NCBI GenBank assembly: GCA_036274635.1
Contig: DASUFI010000217.1
Span: 1-64,000 of the forward strand
Direction of reading: 5' to 3'
Length of the DNA stretch: 64,000 nucleotides
Source: DASUFI01 sp036274635
GTDB lineage: Bacteria; Planctomycetota; B15-G4
Notes under the pieces: model-generated
Databases searched by the model: none
Told to the model about the DNA's origin: nothing
What the model saw: the letters and a program-made list of their open reading frames with translations, nothing else
Part shown: piece after piece, positions 35,518-44,287 of the stretch
Layout of the letters: each line of letters begins with the position of its first letter
Numbering within the stretch: the stretch's first letter is position 1
Program-made: the position numbers and the translations under genes

Positions 35518-37008
35518 CTAGAACAGCACGCACTCCAGCGCCAGTACGCCCGGCACCAGCGCCGGCTGGCCGAGCTGGAGGGTCAGGCCGCTGCCCGGGC
35601 CGTACTGCACCCCGAAGTCGGTGGCACCGAAGGTCACCTGCAGGCCGTTGCTGGTCTTGATCGGGTCCAGCGGGAACACGCCGGGCTTCTTCATCAGGCA
35701 CTGGAAGTACAGCGTGAGCCCGGAGAGGCCGGGGACGTCCGGGAGGTTGAACACCGGCATCACGCCCAGCGGCAGCACCGACGTGAGGATCTGCGCGTCG
35801 ACCCACAGCAGGTCCGACAGATCGCCGCCGGGCAGCACGACGGGGGGATCGAGGCGGCGCATGCCCACGATGAGCAGGCCGAGCTCGTTGAAGCACGCGG
35901 GCTGGATGATGCCGATGGGCTTGCTGGACAACGGCGTGCCGTTGAGCTGGATGTCGGCCGAGCCGAAGGCGCCGTACTTGTCGCCGCACGGCAGCCCCTT
36001 GAGCCGGATGGTGAAGGGCACGCACACCTGCTGCGTCGGATCGTGCGGCAGCGCCAGGTCGTCGTAGGACGCCGGCGCGATGCCCTCCAGGTAGGGCGCG
36101 AGGGAGGGCGACACGGTGCAGGTCACGTCCGCCGCGATGAGCACGCTCGCCAGCGTCTGCAGGATGGTGAAGGTGATCTGCGCGGGATCGGTGATGGTGG
36201 TCGAGATGCCCGTCGTCGCCTGCGCGATGCGGTCCGCCTGCCCCGGCAGGCCGGCGGGCGTGCACCAGTCGATGCCCGGCGGGTTGAAGTAGTCGTACAC
36301 CGACTTGAGCGGGTCGTCGTTGAGCGACAGCGGGTAGACCGAGGCCGACGAGGTCGTGCCGATGGCGATGACCGTGATGCCGCCGTTCGTGCCGCTGTTC
36401 ATCAGCGCGTCCGTTGCCACCTGCTCGGTGATGTCGAAGGTGGGCACGCCGCCGCCGACGAAGATGGCGCAGATGGGATCGTGGCCCGGCGAGTCGCCGA
36501 ACCACACGATGATGCGCTTGGCGTCGGGCCGGAAGCCGATGGTCGGGTCCGTCGCGATCTGGTAGAGCGCGTAGAGCTGCGCCTCGCTGCCGTCGCCGCC
36601 CCCACCGGCCGTCCAGGCGTCGATGGCCGAGACGATCGCACCCGCGTCCGTCGTGGGCGAGAGCTGGTTGTCGAAGGGCTTGGCGTTGAAGGGGAAGTCG
36701 CGGTACTGGCCCACGCCGAGATGCAGGTCCACCAGCGGCGTGTTCACGAGCGCGTCGACCAGCACGACGGCGTCCTGCTTCACCGCGTCGAGCACGGGCG
36801 TCATGCTCGTGGTCGTGTCCGCCAGCAGGTAGATGTCGGCCTTGGCCACCTGGCCGGGCAGGCAGACGTTGGCCTTGATCAGCTGCACCTCGCCCGGCTC
36901 GAGCGAGTAGTTGGTCTGGATCGGCGACCAGGTGACGGTCTGGGCCGAGGCGGCGGCGGAGAGGAAGAGCGCGACGGCGAGTCGGGCCGGACGGAAGGTG
37001 ACAATCAT
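35518..37008 (-). CDS. secreted von Willebrand factor A-domain protein
   Basis: 496 residues with a signal peptide (LAVALFLSAAASA). The vWA domain starts at KADIYLLADTTTSMTPVL, where DTTTS is the metal-ion-dependent adhesion site (DxTxS). It continues with HLGVGQYRDFPFNAKPFDN and RIIVWFGDSPGHDPIC. The combination with QYRDFP is integrin-beta-like. The C-terminal 200 residues include several Cys and end in the type of beta-rich segment common to the other secreted proteins here. Likely surface adhesion or matrix protein; ligand unknown. It converges on the 56-residue gene. Confidence 0.8.
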   Translation of the reverse strand: MIVTFRPARLAVALFLSAAASAQTVTWSPIQTNYSLEPGEVQLIKANVCLPGQVAKADIYLLADTTTSMTPVLDAVKQDAVVLVDALVNTPLVDLHLGVGQYRDFPFNAKPFDNQLSPTTDAGAIVSAIDAWTAGGGGDGSEAQLYALYQIATDPTIGFRPDAKRIIVWFGDSPGHDPICAIFVGGGVPTFDITEQVATDALMNSGTNGGITVIAIGTTSSASVYPLSLNDDPLKSVYDYFNPPGIDWCTPAGLPGQADRIAQATTGISTTITDPAQITFTILQTLASVLIAADVTCTVSPSLAPYLEGIAPASYDDLALPHDPTQQVCVPFTIRLKGLPCGDKYGAFGSADIQLNGTPLSSKPIGIIQPACFNELGLLIVGMRRLDPPVVLPGGDLSDLLWVDAQILTSVLPLGVMPVFNLPDVPGLSGLTLYFQCLMKKPGVFPLDPIKTSNGLQVTFGATDFGVQYGPGSGLTLQLGQPALVPGVLALECVLF

Positions 37009-37157
37009 GGTGATCCCCCTGCGGGCGAGGGGCCGGGGGAGGGAGTGTGCCGGACGTGCCGGCCCCTGCGCGCGCCGGCGAGTCTAGGGGCACTGTCCGG
37101 AGTCGTCAATGCGACCTCGGGCGGCGCCACCAGCCTGTTTCTTACCATCGCGACACG

Positions 37158-38000
37158 ATGTCGCTGGCCGAGGTCTCGCTTCTGTTCCTGCTGCAGACGG
37201 CCTTGGGCTCGCTGCTGACCTTCGCGATCAGCGACCGGCCCGCACTCGGGCCGAAGTACTTCAAGTTCGGGGGCTGGGTGCTGCTCGGGCTCTACGGCCT
37301 GGCGGGCACGCTGGTCTGGGGGCCGGCGCTGGCGCCGGGCGCCAGTGGCGCGTCGCGCGCACTGGGCCTCTCCGTCGGCGTTGCCGCGTCGAGCCTGCTG
37401 ATGTTCGCGTCGGTGAGCGGCTGGAAGCGGCCTTGGCTCGAGGGCGTCCTGCTGTGGCTGGGAATCGCGGCCAGCGCGGCGGCGCTGTCGCTGGCGGTGG
37501 CCTTCACCGGCCCCGGCGCCGGCGCGCGCGCCGGGCTCGCGCTCACGCTGCCGCTCGTCGCGGCGCTGGCCGGCGCGCTGGTGCTGGGCTTCACCACCTG
37601 GAGCATGATCCTCGGCCACTGGTACCTCGTGTCGCACGGCCTCTCCATCCAGCACCTCGCGCGGCTCGTGCGCCCGCTGCCGTGGCTGCTGCTCCTCAAG
37701 GCCGCGGTCTCGGGCTTCGCGCTGTGGCTGCTGTGGCCCGCCTTCCTCGGCGCCGGCAACGCCAGCCAGTCCGAGCTGCTGGCCCATCAGCCCGAGCGCG
37801 TGCTCGACGTCGTCAACGTCTGGGCGCGCATCCCGGTGGGCCTGCTCGTGCCGGCCGTGCTGGCGTGGATGACCCTGGTCACCGTGCGCATGGAGAAGAC
37901 CCAGCCCGCCACCGGCATCCTCTACGCGATGTGCGTGCTGGTCTACCTGGGCGAGCTCATGGGCCGCATGGTCGAGGGCGCCACGGGCCTGCCGCTGTGA
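37158..38000 (+). CDS. eight-helix integral membrane protein, unknown function
   Basis: 280 residues from ATG at 37158. About eight hydrophobic segments are visible (from SLLFLLQTALGSLLTFAI to ILYAMCVLVYLGELMGRMV). The segment WSMILGHWYLVSHGLSIQHLARL carries histidines in a helix, which could bind haem or metal. I do not recognise a family with confidence. Its stop overlaps the next start as GTGA, so the two products are probably made together and may form a complex. Confidence 0.7.
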   Translation: MSLAEVSLLFLLQTALGSLLTFAISDRPALGPKYFKFGGWVLLGLYGLAGTLVWGPALAPGASGASRALGLSVGVAASSLLMFASVSGWKRPWLEGVLLWLGIAASAAALSLAVAFTGPGAGARAGLALTLPLVAALAGALVLGFTTWSMILGHWYLVSHGLSIQHLARLVRPLPWLLLLKAAVSGFALWLLWPAFLGAGNASQSELLAHQPERVLDVVNVWARIPVGLLVPAVLAWMTLVTVRMEKTQPATGILYAMCVLVYLGELMGRMVEGATGLPL

Positions 38001-38518
38001 GCAGCGGCGAGCGCACGGACATCCCCGCCCGCGACCATGCCCAGCACTCGGCGGTGGTGCCCTGCGCGTGCGGGCGCTGGCAGCCGCTGGACTTCGCCCC
38101 GGAGGCCGCGCGCGGCCCGGCCGGCCCGCAGCTGGCCGCCCACCTGCCTCGCGAGGCGCGCTGCGGCGCCTGCGGCGCGGCGCTGCCGCTCGACTTCCCC
38201 GCGCACGTCGGCGCCGACGGCAGCCTCGACGGCTGCCCGGCCTGCGGCTACCACACGCTGGCCATCCAGAAGGACGTCAACAGCAAGCTGGGCGTGATCG
38301 TGGTCGTCGTGCTCTTCGGCGCGCTGCTGCTGCTGCGCGTGCCGCTGCCGTGGATGTTCGCGGTGCTCGTGCCGCTGGCGCTGCTGGACTGGTGGCTGCT
38401 GCGCCGCATCGTGAAGCGCTTCCTCCTCTGCTACCGCTGCAAGGCGCAGTTCCGGGGCTTCAAGCCGGGGGCGCGCTGCAGGCCGTTCGACCTGGCGACG
38501 TGGGAGGCGCACACGTGA
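37997..38518 (+). CDS. zinc-ribbon membrane protein
   Basis: 173 residues from GTG at 37997, overlapping the upstream stop. Cysteine pairs are CACGRW, CGACGAALP, CPACGYH, and after the membrane region CYRCKAQF, enough for two zinc ribbons. Two membrane helices (VIVVVVLFGALLLL and PWMFAVLVPLALLDWWLL) lie in the middle, giving ribbons on the same side of the membrane. Similar small proteins are annotated only as hypothetical in many bacteria. It is coupled to the eight-helix membrane protein. Confidence 0.65.
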   Translation: MSSGERTDIPARDHAQHSAVVPCACGRWQPLDFAPEAARGPAGPQLAAHLPREARCGACGAALPLDFPAHVGADGSLDGCPACGYHTLAIQKDVNSKLGVIVVVVLFGALLLLRVPLPWMFAVLVPLALLDWWLLRRIVKRFLLCYRCKAQFRGFKPGARCRPFDLATWEAHT

Positions 38519-38843
38519 TGGCCAGGCGGCCGCGCGACGGCCATGCGATCGTCGGCTGGCCACCAGCGTGTTCGTGCGCGTCGCTGCGGATCGCGGCGGT
38601 CGATCTCGAGCGCGGGCGCGAGCGGCGCCACGCTGCGTCCGAGGCCCGTACCGTCAGATTGAAGAAATCAGTCGGAGTCGTGACTCCGACCAATTTCTTC
38701 AATGTGACCAGGATCGCGCGTGACACGTTGCGGCGCGCGATCCGCGCCGCGCTGAATCACTTGCCGCGGTGGCTGCAGCGAAGGCAGGCGCCTTCCCGAC
38801 GACCTCCACGAACGGGATCGCGCCCCACACGGCTCCTCGACGC
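38519..38843. other. 325-bp intergenic stretch with two inverted repeats
   Basis: No convincing ORF lies here. It contains the 27-bp hairpin at 38653-38708 and a perfect 10-bp inverted repeat (GGATCGCGCG at 38711-38720 and its complement at 38734-38743, 13-base loop). The rest is GC-rich with no recognised promoter. The region should hold both the end of the upstream operon and the control region of the glycogen genes. Confidence 0.6.
38653..38708. terminator. 27-bp hairpin downstream of the zinc-ribbon gene
   Basis: Arms 38653-38679 and 38682-38708 pair at 24 of 27 positions around a two-base GT loop. The core is GTCGGAGTC/GACTCCGAC, with an AT-rich middle (ATTGAAGAAAT/ATTTCTTCAAT). Its shape, loop and GGAG/CTCC core resemble the hairpin at 33880-33942. 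It is probably a terminator for the upstream operon or an attenuator ahead of glgX. Confidence 0.6.
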
Positions 38844-41027
38844 ATGAGTTCCGGCGCGCCACCCCCCGCCGCCCAGCCAGGCTCCCCCGCCCCCCTCGGC
38901 GCGCGCTGGGACGGCCGCGCGGTCAACATCGCCGTCGCCGCCGCGCCCGCCGTGCGCTCTGTCACCCTGTGCCTCTTCGCCGACGCGCCCGGCGGTGGCT
39001 TCGTCGAGACGGCGCGCGTGCCGCTGCCGGGCCGCACGGGCACCGTCTTCCACGGCCGCTTCGACCAGCTGCGGCCCGGGCAGCTCTACGGCCTGCGCGC
39101 CGACGGCCCGTGGGAGCCGGCGCGCGCTCTGCGCTGCAACCCGGCCAAGCTGCTGCTGGATCCCTACGCGCTGGCGGTCGCGGGCCCGCTCACCTGGGAC
39201 GACGCGCTGTGCGGCCATGACGGCGGCTTCGACGCCGGCGCCGCGGCCGACGGCCCGCGCGACCCGCGCGACAGCGCGCCCTTCGTGCCGCGCGGCGTGG
39301 TCGTGGACGAGGGCTTCGACTGGGGCGACGACCGCCAGCCCGCGGTGCCCTGGGAGCGCACCGTGCTGTACGAGGCGCACGTCCGCGCGCTGACGGTGCA
39401 GCATCCCGACGTGCCGCCCGAGCGCCGCGGCCGCTACCTGGGCGTGTCGTCGCCGGCGGTGGTCGCCCACCTGAAGCGACTGGGCGTCACGACGGTGGAG
39501 CTGATGCCTGTGCACCACTTCGTGAGCGAGCGGCGGCTGGTGCGCGCCGGGCTCGTCAACGCCTGGGGCTACAACCCGCTGGCCTTCCTCGCGCCACACG
39601 CGGGCTACGCCAGCGGCGACCGCGGCCAGCAGGTGGCGGAGTTCCGCCAGATGGTGCGCGAGCTGCACGCGGCGGGGCTCGAGGTGCTCGTCGACGTGGT
39701 CCTCAACCACAGCGCCGAGCTGGGCAGCGACGGGCCCACGCTCTCGCTGCGCGGGCTGGACGACGCGGCCGCCTACCGCCACCTGCCCGAGGACCCGCGC
39801 ATCGCGCTGGACGTCACGGGCTGCGGCAACACGCTGGACACGAGCCGGCCGCGCACGCGCCAGCTCGTGCTGGACGCGCTGCGCCACTGGGCCGGCGCGC
39901 TGCACGTGGACGGCTTCCGCTTCGACCTCGCGGTCGCGCTCGGACGTGGCCCCGCGCTGGAGCACCGCGACGACTTCTGGCGCGAGCTGCTCGCGGACCC
40001 GCTGCTCTCGCGCTGCAAGCTGGTGGTCGAGCCCTGGGACCTGGGGCCCGACGGCTGGCGCACGGGCCGCTTCCCCGCCGGCCTGCACGAGTGGAACGAC
40101 CGCGCCCGCGACGCGACGCGCGCCTTCTGGCGCGGCGACGCCGGGCGCCTGCCCGAGCTCGCCAGCCGCCTGGCCGGCAGCAGCGACATCTTCCCCGGCC
40201 GCCCGCTGGCCAGCGTGAACTTCGTCACGGCGCACGACGGCTTCACGCTGGCCGATCTGGTGTCCTACGAGCGCAAGCACAACGAGTCCAACCTCGAGGG
40301 CAACCGCGACGGCACGGACGGCAACCTCTCCAGCAACGGCGGCGTCGAGGGCCAGACCGACGATCCGGCGGTGCTCGAGCGCCGCGACCGCCTGCGCCGC
40401 AGCCAGGCGGCCACGCTGCTGCTCGCGCAGGGCGTGCCCATGCTGCGGGGCGGCGACGAGCTCTCGCACAGCCAGGGCGGCAACAACAATGCCTACTGCC
40501 ACGACGACGCGACGACCTGGCTGGCGTGGGGTCTCGACGAGCGCGCGCGGCGCTTCCTCGACTTCGCGCGCGAGCTGGTGGCGCTGCGCGCGGCCCACCC
40601 GGTGCTGCGGCGGCGCAGCTACCTGCGCGGGGAACTGGGCGCGACGGGCGGCGGGCCGAAGCCCGAGGGCACGCTGGACGAGGCCGCGCGCGACGCCTTC
40701 TGGCTGCGGCCCGACGGCCAGCTCATGCAGGACGCCGACTGGCAGGCGCCCGAGGCGCGGGCTCTGGGCCTGCTCCTGCCGGGGCGTCACGCCGACGTGC
40801 CCGGCCCCGCCGCCACGCTGCTGCTGCTCCTCAACGGGGGTGACGACGACGGCGAGTGGACGCTGCCGCGCCTGGACGGGCCCGGCGGCTGGCGCGTGGT
40901 CGTCGACACCGCGGAGGCCCGGCAGGCGGCCGCCAGCGGCGGCGTGCGCGAGCTGCCGGCCGGCACCGGAAAGCTCACCGTCCGCGGCCACGCCCTGCTG
41001 CTGCTGCAGCGCACCGCGGCGCGCTGA
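38844..41027 (+). CDS. glgX: glycogen debranching enzyme (GlgX/isoamylase type)
   Basis: 727 residues from ATG at 38844. An N-terminal CBM48-like domain (VNIAVAAAPAVRSVTLCLF, GLRADGPWEPARALRCNPAKLLLDPYA) precedes a GH13 barrel. Barrel landmarks: VELMPVHHF, VLVDVVLNHSAE, nucleophile Asp in DGFRFDLAVAL, acid Glu in LVVEPWDLG, and the transition-state Asp in FVTAHDGFT. The segment ESNLEGNRDGTDGNLS and the stretch GGNNNAYCHDD are typical of GlgX. It hydrolyses alpha-1,6 branches of limit dextrins during glycogen breakdown. Paired with glgB 98 bp downstream. Confidence 0.93.
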   Translation: MSSGAPPPAAQPGSPAPLGARWDGRAVNIAVAAAPAVRSVTLCLFADAPGGGFVETARVPLPGRTGTVFHGRFDQLRPGQLYGLRADGPWEPARALRCNPAKLLLDPYALAVAGPLTWDDALCGHDGGFDAGAAADGPRDPRDSAPFVPRGVVVDEGFDWGDDRQPAVPWERTVLYEAHVRALTVQHPDVPPERRGRYLGVSSPAVVAHLKRLGVTTVELMPVHHFVSERRLVRAGLVNAWGYNPLAFLAPHAGYASGDRGQQVAEFRQMVRELHAAGLEVLVDVVLNHSAELGSDGPTLSLRGLDDAAAYRHLPEDPRIALDVTGCGNTLDTSRPRTRQLVLDALRHWAGALHVDGFRFDLAVALGRGPALEHRDDFWRELLADPLLSRCKLVVEPWDLGPDGWRTGRFPAGLHEWNDRARDATRAFWRGDAGRLPELASRLAGSSDIFPGRPLASVNFVTAHDGFTLADLVSYERKHNESNLEGNRDGTDGNLSSNGGVEGQTDDPAVLERRDRLRRSQAATLLLAQGVPMLRGGDELSHSQGGNNNAYCHDDATTWLAWGLDERARRFLDFARELVALRAAHPVLRRRSYLRGELGATGGGPKPEGTLDEAARDAFWLRPDGQLMQDADWQAPEARALGLLLPGRHADVPGPAATLLLLLNGGDDDGEWTLPRLDGPGGWRVVVDTAEARQAAASGGVRELPAGTGKLTVRGHALLLLQRTAAR

Positions 41028-41125
41028 GGTCCGCCGCGCGGCGTGATCGCCCGCGGGCCTTGCCGTATCCTGTCCGCCCCGCGGCGCGAAGGCCGCGACC
41101 ACGGCGACCAGCGAGGCGGTGCACG

Positions 41126-43414
41126 ATGAGCGCGACGGGCGGGCGGAGCAAGGGTGGCGGCAAGGCGCGCGGCGGCAAGGCGCGCGGCGCGAAGTCCTCG
41201 GCCAAGGGCGGCGCCGGCAAGTCCGCGGCGCACAAGCCGGCGCGACGCGGCAAGCCCGCACCCGAGGTAGATGCCGGCGCGGCGCTGCGCCAGGCCGCCT
41301 CGGCGCACGGCGAGGCGCGCACGCGCCTCGGCCAGCTGCCGGCGAGCCGCCTGCCGCAGAGCCCGCTGCACGCCGTGGCCGCCGCTCACGCCCCGGCGCG
41401 CGCGAGCCAGGCCACGCTGTTCCACGTGGATGCTCCGGCGCCGCTCTTCGAGCGCCCGTCGCCGCGCCCGTCGGTGGCCTCCACGCCCGCGCTGCGCCCG
41501 CTGGACATCGAGGCCCTGCACCGCTTCCCCTGCACGGTGGGCGAGATGGACCTGCACCTCTTCGCCGAGGGCCGCCACCGCCGGCTGTGGGAGTTCCTCG
41601 GCAGCCACCCGCGGCGCCTCGACGGGGTGGACGGCACGGCCTTCGTGGTCTGGGCGCCCAACGCGCAGAGCGTCGCCGTGGTGGGCGACTTCTGCGAGTG
41701 GGACGGGCGGCGCTACCCGCTGCGCTCGCTGGGCTCGACGGGCCTGTGGGAGCTGTTCGTGCCGGGGGTCAGGGAGGGCGACCTGTACAAGTACGAGATC
41801 CTGGGCGCCGACGGCGTGCTGCGCCTCAAGGCCGACCCACTGGCCTTCAAGGCCGAGCAATGGCCGGGCGACGCCTCCATCGTGCAACGCCTCGACGGCT
41901 ACGTCTGGGGCGACGCGGAGTGGGTGGAGTCGCGCGGGCACCGCGACGCGCTGCGCGAGGCCATGTCCATCTACGAGGTGCACCTCGCCAGCTGGCGCCG
42001 GATCCCCGAGGAGGACGATCGGCCGCTGACCTACCGCGAGCTGGCCCGGCAGCTGCCCGACCACGTGCGCGAGCTGGGCTTCACGCACGTGGAGCTGATG
42101 CCGGTCATGGAGCATCCGTTCGGGGGCAGCTGGGGCTACCAGGTGACCGGCTACTTCGCGCCCACCTCGCGGCACGGCACGCCGGACGACTTCCGCGCGC
42201 TGGTGGACGCGCTGCACGCCGCTGGCCTCGGCGTCATCCTCGACTGGGTGCCGGCGCACTTCCCCAACGATGCGCACGCGCTGGCGCGCTTCGACGGCAC
42301 GGCGCTGTACGAGCACGACGACCCGCGCGTCGGCACGCACCCGGACTGGGACACGCTCATCTTCAATTTCGGCCGCCACGAGGTGCGCAACTTCCTCGTG
42401 GCCTCGGCCCTCTACTGGCTGCGCGAGTTCCACGCCGACGGGCTGCGCGTGGACGCGGTGGCCTCCATGCTCTACCGCGACTACAGCCGCCGCGACGGCG
42501 AGTGGCTGCCCAACGCCTGGGGCGGCCGCGAGAACGTGGAAGCCATCGAGTTCATGAAGTCCATGAACGCCATCGTGCGCCAGGAATGCCCGGGCGCGCT
42601 CATGATCGCGGAGGAGTCCACCGCCTGGAACGGCGTGACCACGCCGCCCGAGCACGACGGCCTCGGCTTCGCGCTCAAGTGGAACCTCGGCTGGATGCAC
42701 GACTCGCTGGCCTACTTCGGCCTCGACCCCGTGCACCGGCGCTGGCACCACGACCAGCTCACCTTCGCGATGCTGTACGAGTCGAGCGAGCGCTTCCTCG
42801 ACCCGCTGTCGCACGACGAGGTGGTGCACGGCAAGGGCTCGCTGCTCTCGCGCATGCCCGGCGACGAGTGGCAGAAGTTCGCCAACCTGCGCACGCTGCT
42901 GGCCTACCAGCACCTGCGCCCCGGCAAGAAGCTCAACTTCATGGGCACCGAGCTGGCGCCGCCGGGCGAATGGGACCACGACCACAGCCTGCCCTGGCAC
43001 CTCGCGCACGACCCGCCGCGCCGCGGCCTGCACCGCTTCCTGCACGACCTGCTCACGCTCTACCGCGCCAAGTCCTGCCTGTGGAGCCGCGACCCCGAGG
43101 CCGACCGCGGCTTCCGCTGGATCGACTGCTCGGACAAGGCCAACTCCGTGGTCTGCTTCGAGCGCCACGACGACGCCGGCCGCGTGCTGGTATTGCTCAA
43201 CCTCACGCCGGTGCCGCGCAACGACTACCGCGTGGGCGCGCCACTGCCCGGCGCCTGGCGCTGCATCTTCAGCAGCGACGCGGCGCTCTACGGCGGCAGC
43301 GACTACCCGACGCGCGAGCTGCCGGAGACAGAGCCGCAGCCCTGGCACGGCGAGGCGCAGAGCCTGGTGCTCGAGCTGCCGCCGCTGTCGGCGGTCGTGT
43401 ACCGGCCGGAGTGA
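41126..43414 (+). CDS. glgB: 1,4-alpha-glucan branching enzyme with a basic N-terminal tail
   Basis: 762 residues from ATG at 41126. GH13 landmarks: CBM48 (VVWAPNAQSVAVVGDF), HVELMPVMEHPF, VILDWVPAHFPND, nucleophile Asp in ADGLRVDAVASMLY, acid Glu in LMIAEESTAW, and the transition-state Asp in DPLSHDEVVHGKGSL. It transfers glucan segments to make alpha-1,6 branches. Odd: the first 45 residues are almost only Lys, Gly, Ala, Ser and Arg (GGGKARGGKARGAKSSAKGG), like histone-H1-type tails, followed by about 50 more non-family residues. The ATG could be further downstream, but no better ribosome site was seen. Tail function is unknown. Confidence 0.93.
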   Translation: MSATGGRSKGGGKARGGKARGAKSSAKGGAGKSAAHKPARRGKPAPEVDAGAALRQAASAHGEARTRLGQLPASRLPQSPLHAVAAAHAPARASQATLFHVDAPAPLFERPSPRPSVASTPALRPLDIEALHRFPCTVGEMDLHLFAEGRHRRLWEFLGSHPRRLDGVDGTAFVVWAPNAQSVAVVGDFCEWDGRRYPLRSLGSTGLWELFVPGVREGDLYKYEILGADGVLRLKADPLAFKAEQWPGDASIVQRLDGYVWGDAEWVESRGHRDALREAMSIYEVHLASWRRIPEEDDRPLTYRELARQLPDHVRELGFTHVELMPVMEHPFGGSWGYQVTGYFAPTSRHGTPDDFRALVDALHAAGLGVILDWVPAHFPNDAHALARFDGTALYEHDDPRVGTHPDWDTLIFNFGRHEVRNFLVASALYWLREFHADGLRVDAVASMLYRDYSRRDGEWLPNAWGGRENVEAIEFMKSMNAIVRQECPGALMIAEESTAWNGVTTPPEHDGLGFALKWNLGWMHDSLAYFGLDPVHRRWHHDQLTFAMLYESSERFLDPLSHDEVVHGKGSLLSRMPGDEWQKFANLRTLLAYQHLRPGKKLNFMGTELAPPGEWDHDHSLPWHLAHDPPRRGLHRFLHDLLTLYRAKSCLWSRDPEADRGFRWIDCSDKANSVVCFERHDDAGRVLVLLNLTPVPRNDYRVGAPLPGAWRCIFSSDAALYGGSDYPTRELPETEPQPWHGEAQSLVLELPPLSAVVYRPE

Positions 43415-43424
43415 GCGGGCGCGC

Positions 43425-44018
43425 TCAGCCCATCCGCAGCAGGAAGTCCGCGAACCTCGGCAGGAAGGGCATCACGCCGAAGAGCGCCACCGTCTGCACC
43501 ACCGGCCCGACGCCGAGGTGGTCGAGCACCTTGTAGGTGCCGTAGAACAAGGTGCCGAGAAGCGACCACTCCACGACGGCGCCGGCGGTCGCGCCGCCCA
43601 GCCACGGGCCGTCGAGCAGCGGCAGGTGCAGCGCGGGCGTGGCGCGCGGCAGCGTCCAGCCCATGGTCGCGGCCGCGGCCTCGAGCGGCAGCGCGATGAG
43701 CCCCGCGAAGAGCCCGGCGCACAGCACGTGCACGAGGTGGTTGCCCGCGAAGCGCCCCTGCTCGACCACGCCCTTGGTGAGCGCCGCCGCGAGGTAGGTC
43801 ACGAAGACCGGCAGCAGCAGCGCCTCGGGCGCCGTGCGCGTGTCGGTCCAGAACCAGCCGAAGACCAGCCCGCTGCCGAACCACGCCGCCGCGAAGTACG
43901 GGGAGAGCTTGCGGAAGGCGTGCACGAAGGCCAGCGCGGTGCCGATCGCGACGAAGAGCGTCCAGGCCAGGCCGTCGAGGTGCACCGGCGAGCTGAGCTC
44001 CGCGAGGAAGGGTCTCAT
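43425..44018 (-). CDS. integral membrane protein, unknown function
   Basis: 197 residues, five to six predicted helices (for example WTLFVAIGTALAFVHAF, LVHVLCAGLFAGLIALPLE, LLGTLFYGTYKVLDHLG). One loop motif reads FGWFWTDTRTAPEA. No family recognised. Its ATG overlaps the stop of the small membrane protein gene upstream as ATGA. It ends 10 bp from the convergent glgB stop. Confidence 0.6.
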   Translation of the reverse strand: MRPFLAELSSPVHLDGLAWTLFVAIGTALAFVHAFRKLSPYFAAAWFGSGLVFGWFWTDTRTAPEALLLPVFVTYLAAALTKGVVEQGRFAGNHLVHVLCAGLFAGLIALPLEAAAATMGWTLPRATPALHLPLLDGPWLGGATAGAVVEWSLLGTLFYGTYKVLDHLGVGPVVQTVALFGVMPFLPRFADFLLRMG

Positions 44019-44209
44019 CCCGAGCCCTTCGCCTTGGCCTTGCCGCCGCCGGTGCCGGCGCGCAGGTAGAGCAGCAGCAGCAGGAGCGCCGGGATGCCGG
44101 CCATGAGACGGCTCGGCTCGTGCGCATCGAAGAGCGCCACGTGCGCGAGCAGCGCCAGCGCGGCGATCAGCAGCAGCGCAGGCAGCCGGTCGATCACGCG
44201 GTCGAACAT
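44015..44209 (-). CDS. 64-residue membrane protein with two helices
   Basis: From ATG at 44209: two hydrophobic helices (LPALLLIAALALLAHVALF and LMAGIPALLLLLLYLRAG) and a basic Gly/Lys tail (GGGKAKAKGSG). The four-base overlap with the next gene marks a two-gene operon. It diverges from the SLC13 carrier gene. No family recognised; the small size and coupling suggest a subunit of the 197-residue membrane protein. Confidence 0.6.
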   Translation of the reverse strand: MFDRVIDRLPALLLIAALALLAHVALFDAHEPSRLMAGIPALLLLLLYLRAGTGGGKAKAKGSG

Positions 44210-44287
44210 CACGGCATGGTGCCTCGCGACAGGAGCCGTCTCAAGGCTGCTGTGGCAGCGGGCCGGGTGACGTGCCAGCATGGCGGC

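Noticed and set aside
38460..38726. Small minus-strand ORF across the hairpin before glgX
   Set aside because: Its sequence mostly reads through the palindrome; no ribosome site and no recognisable protein features.
40787..43348. 853-codon open frame antisense to glgX/glgB
   Set aside because: The plus strand carries complete GH13 catalytic motifs. The antisense product is Arg/Val/His-rich with no domain, a usual artefact of very high GC.
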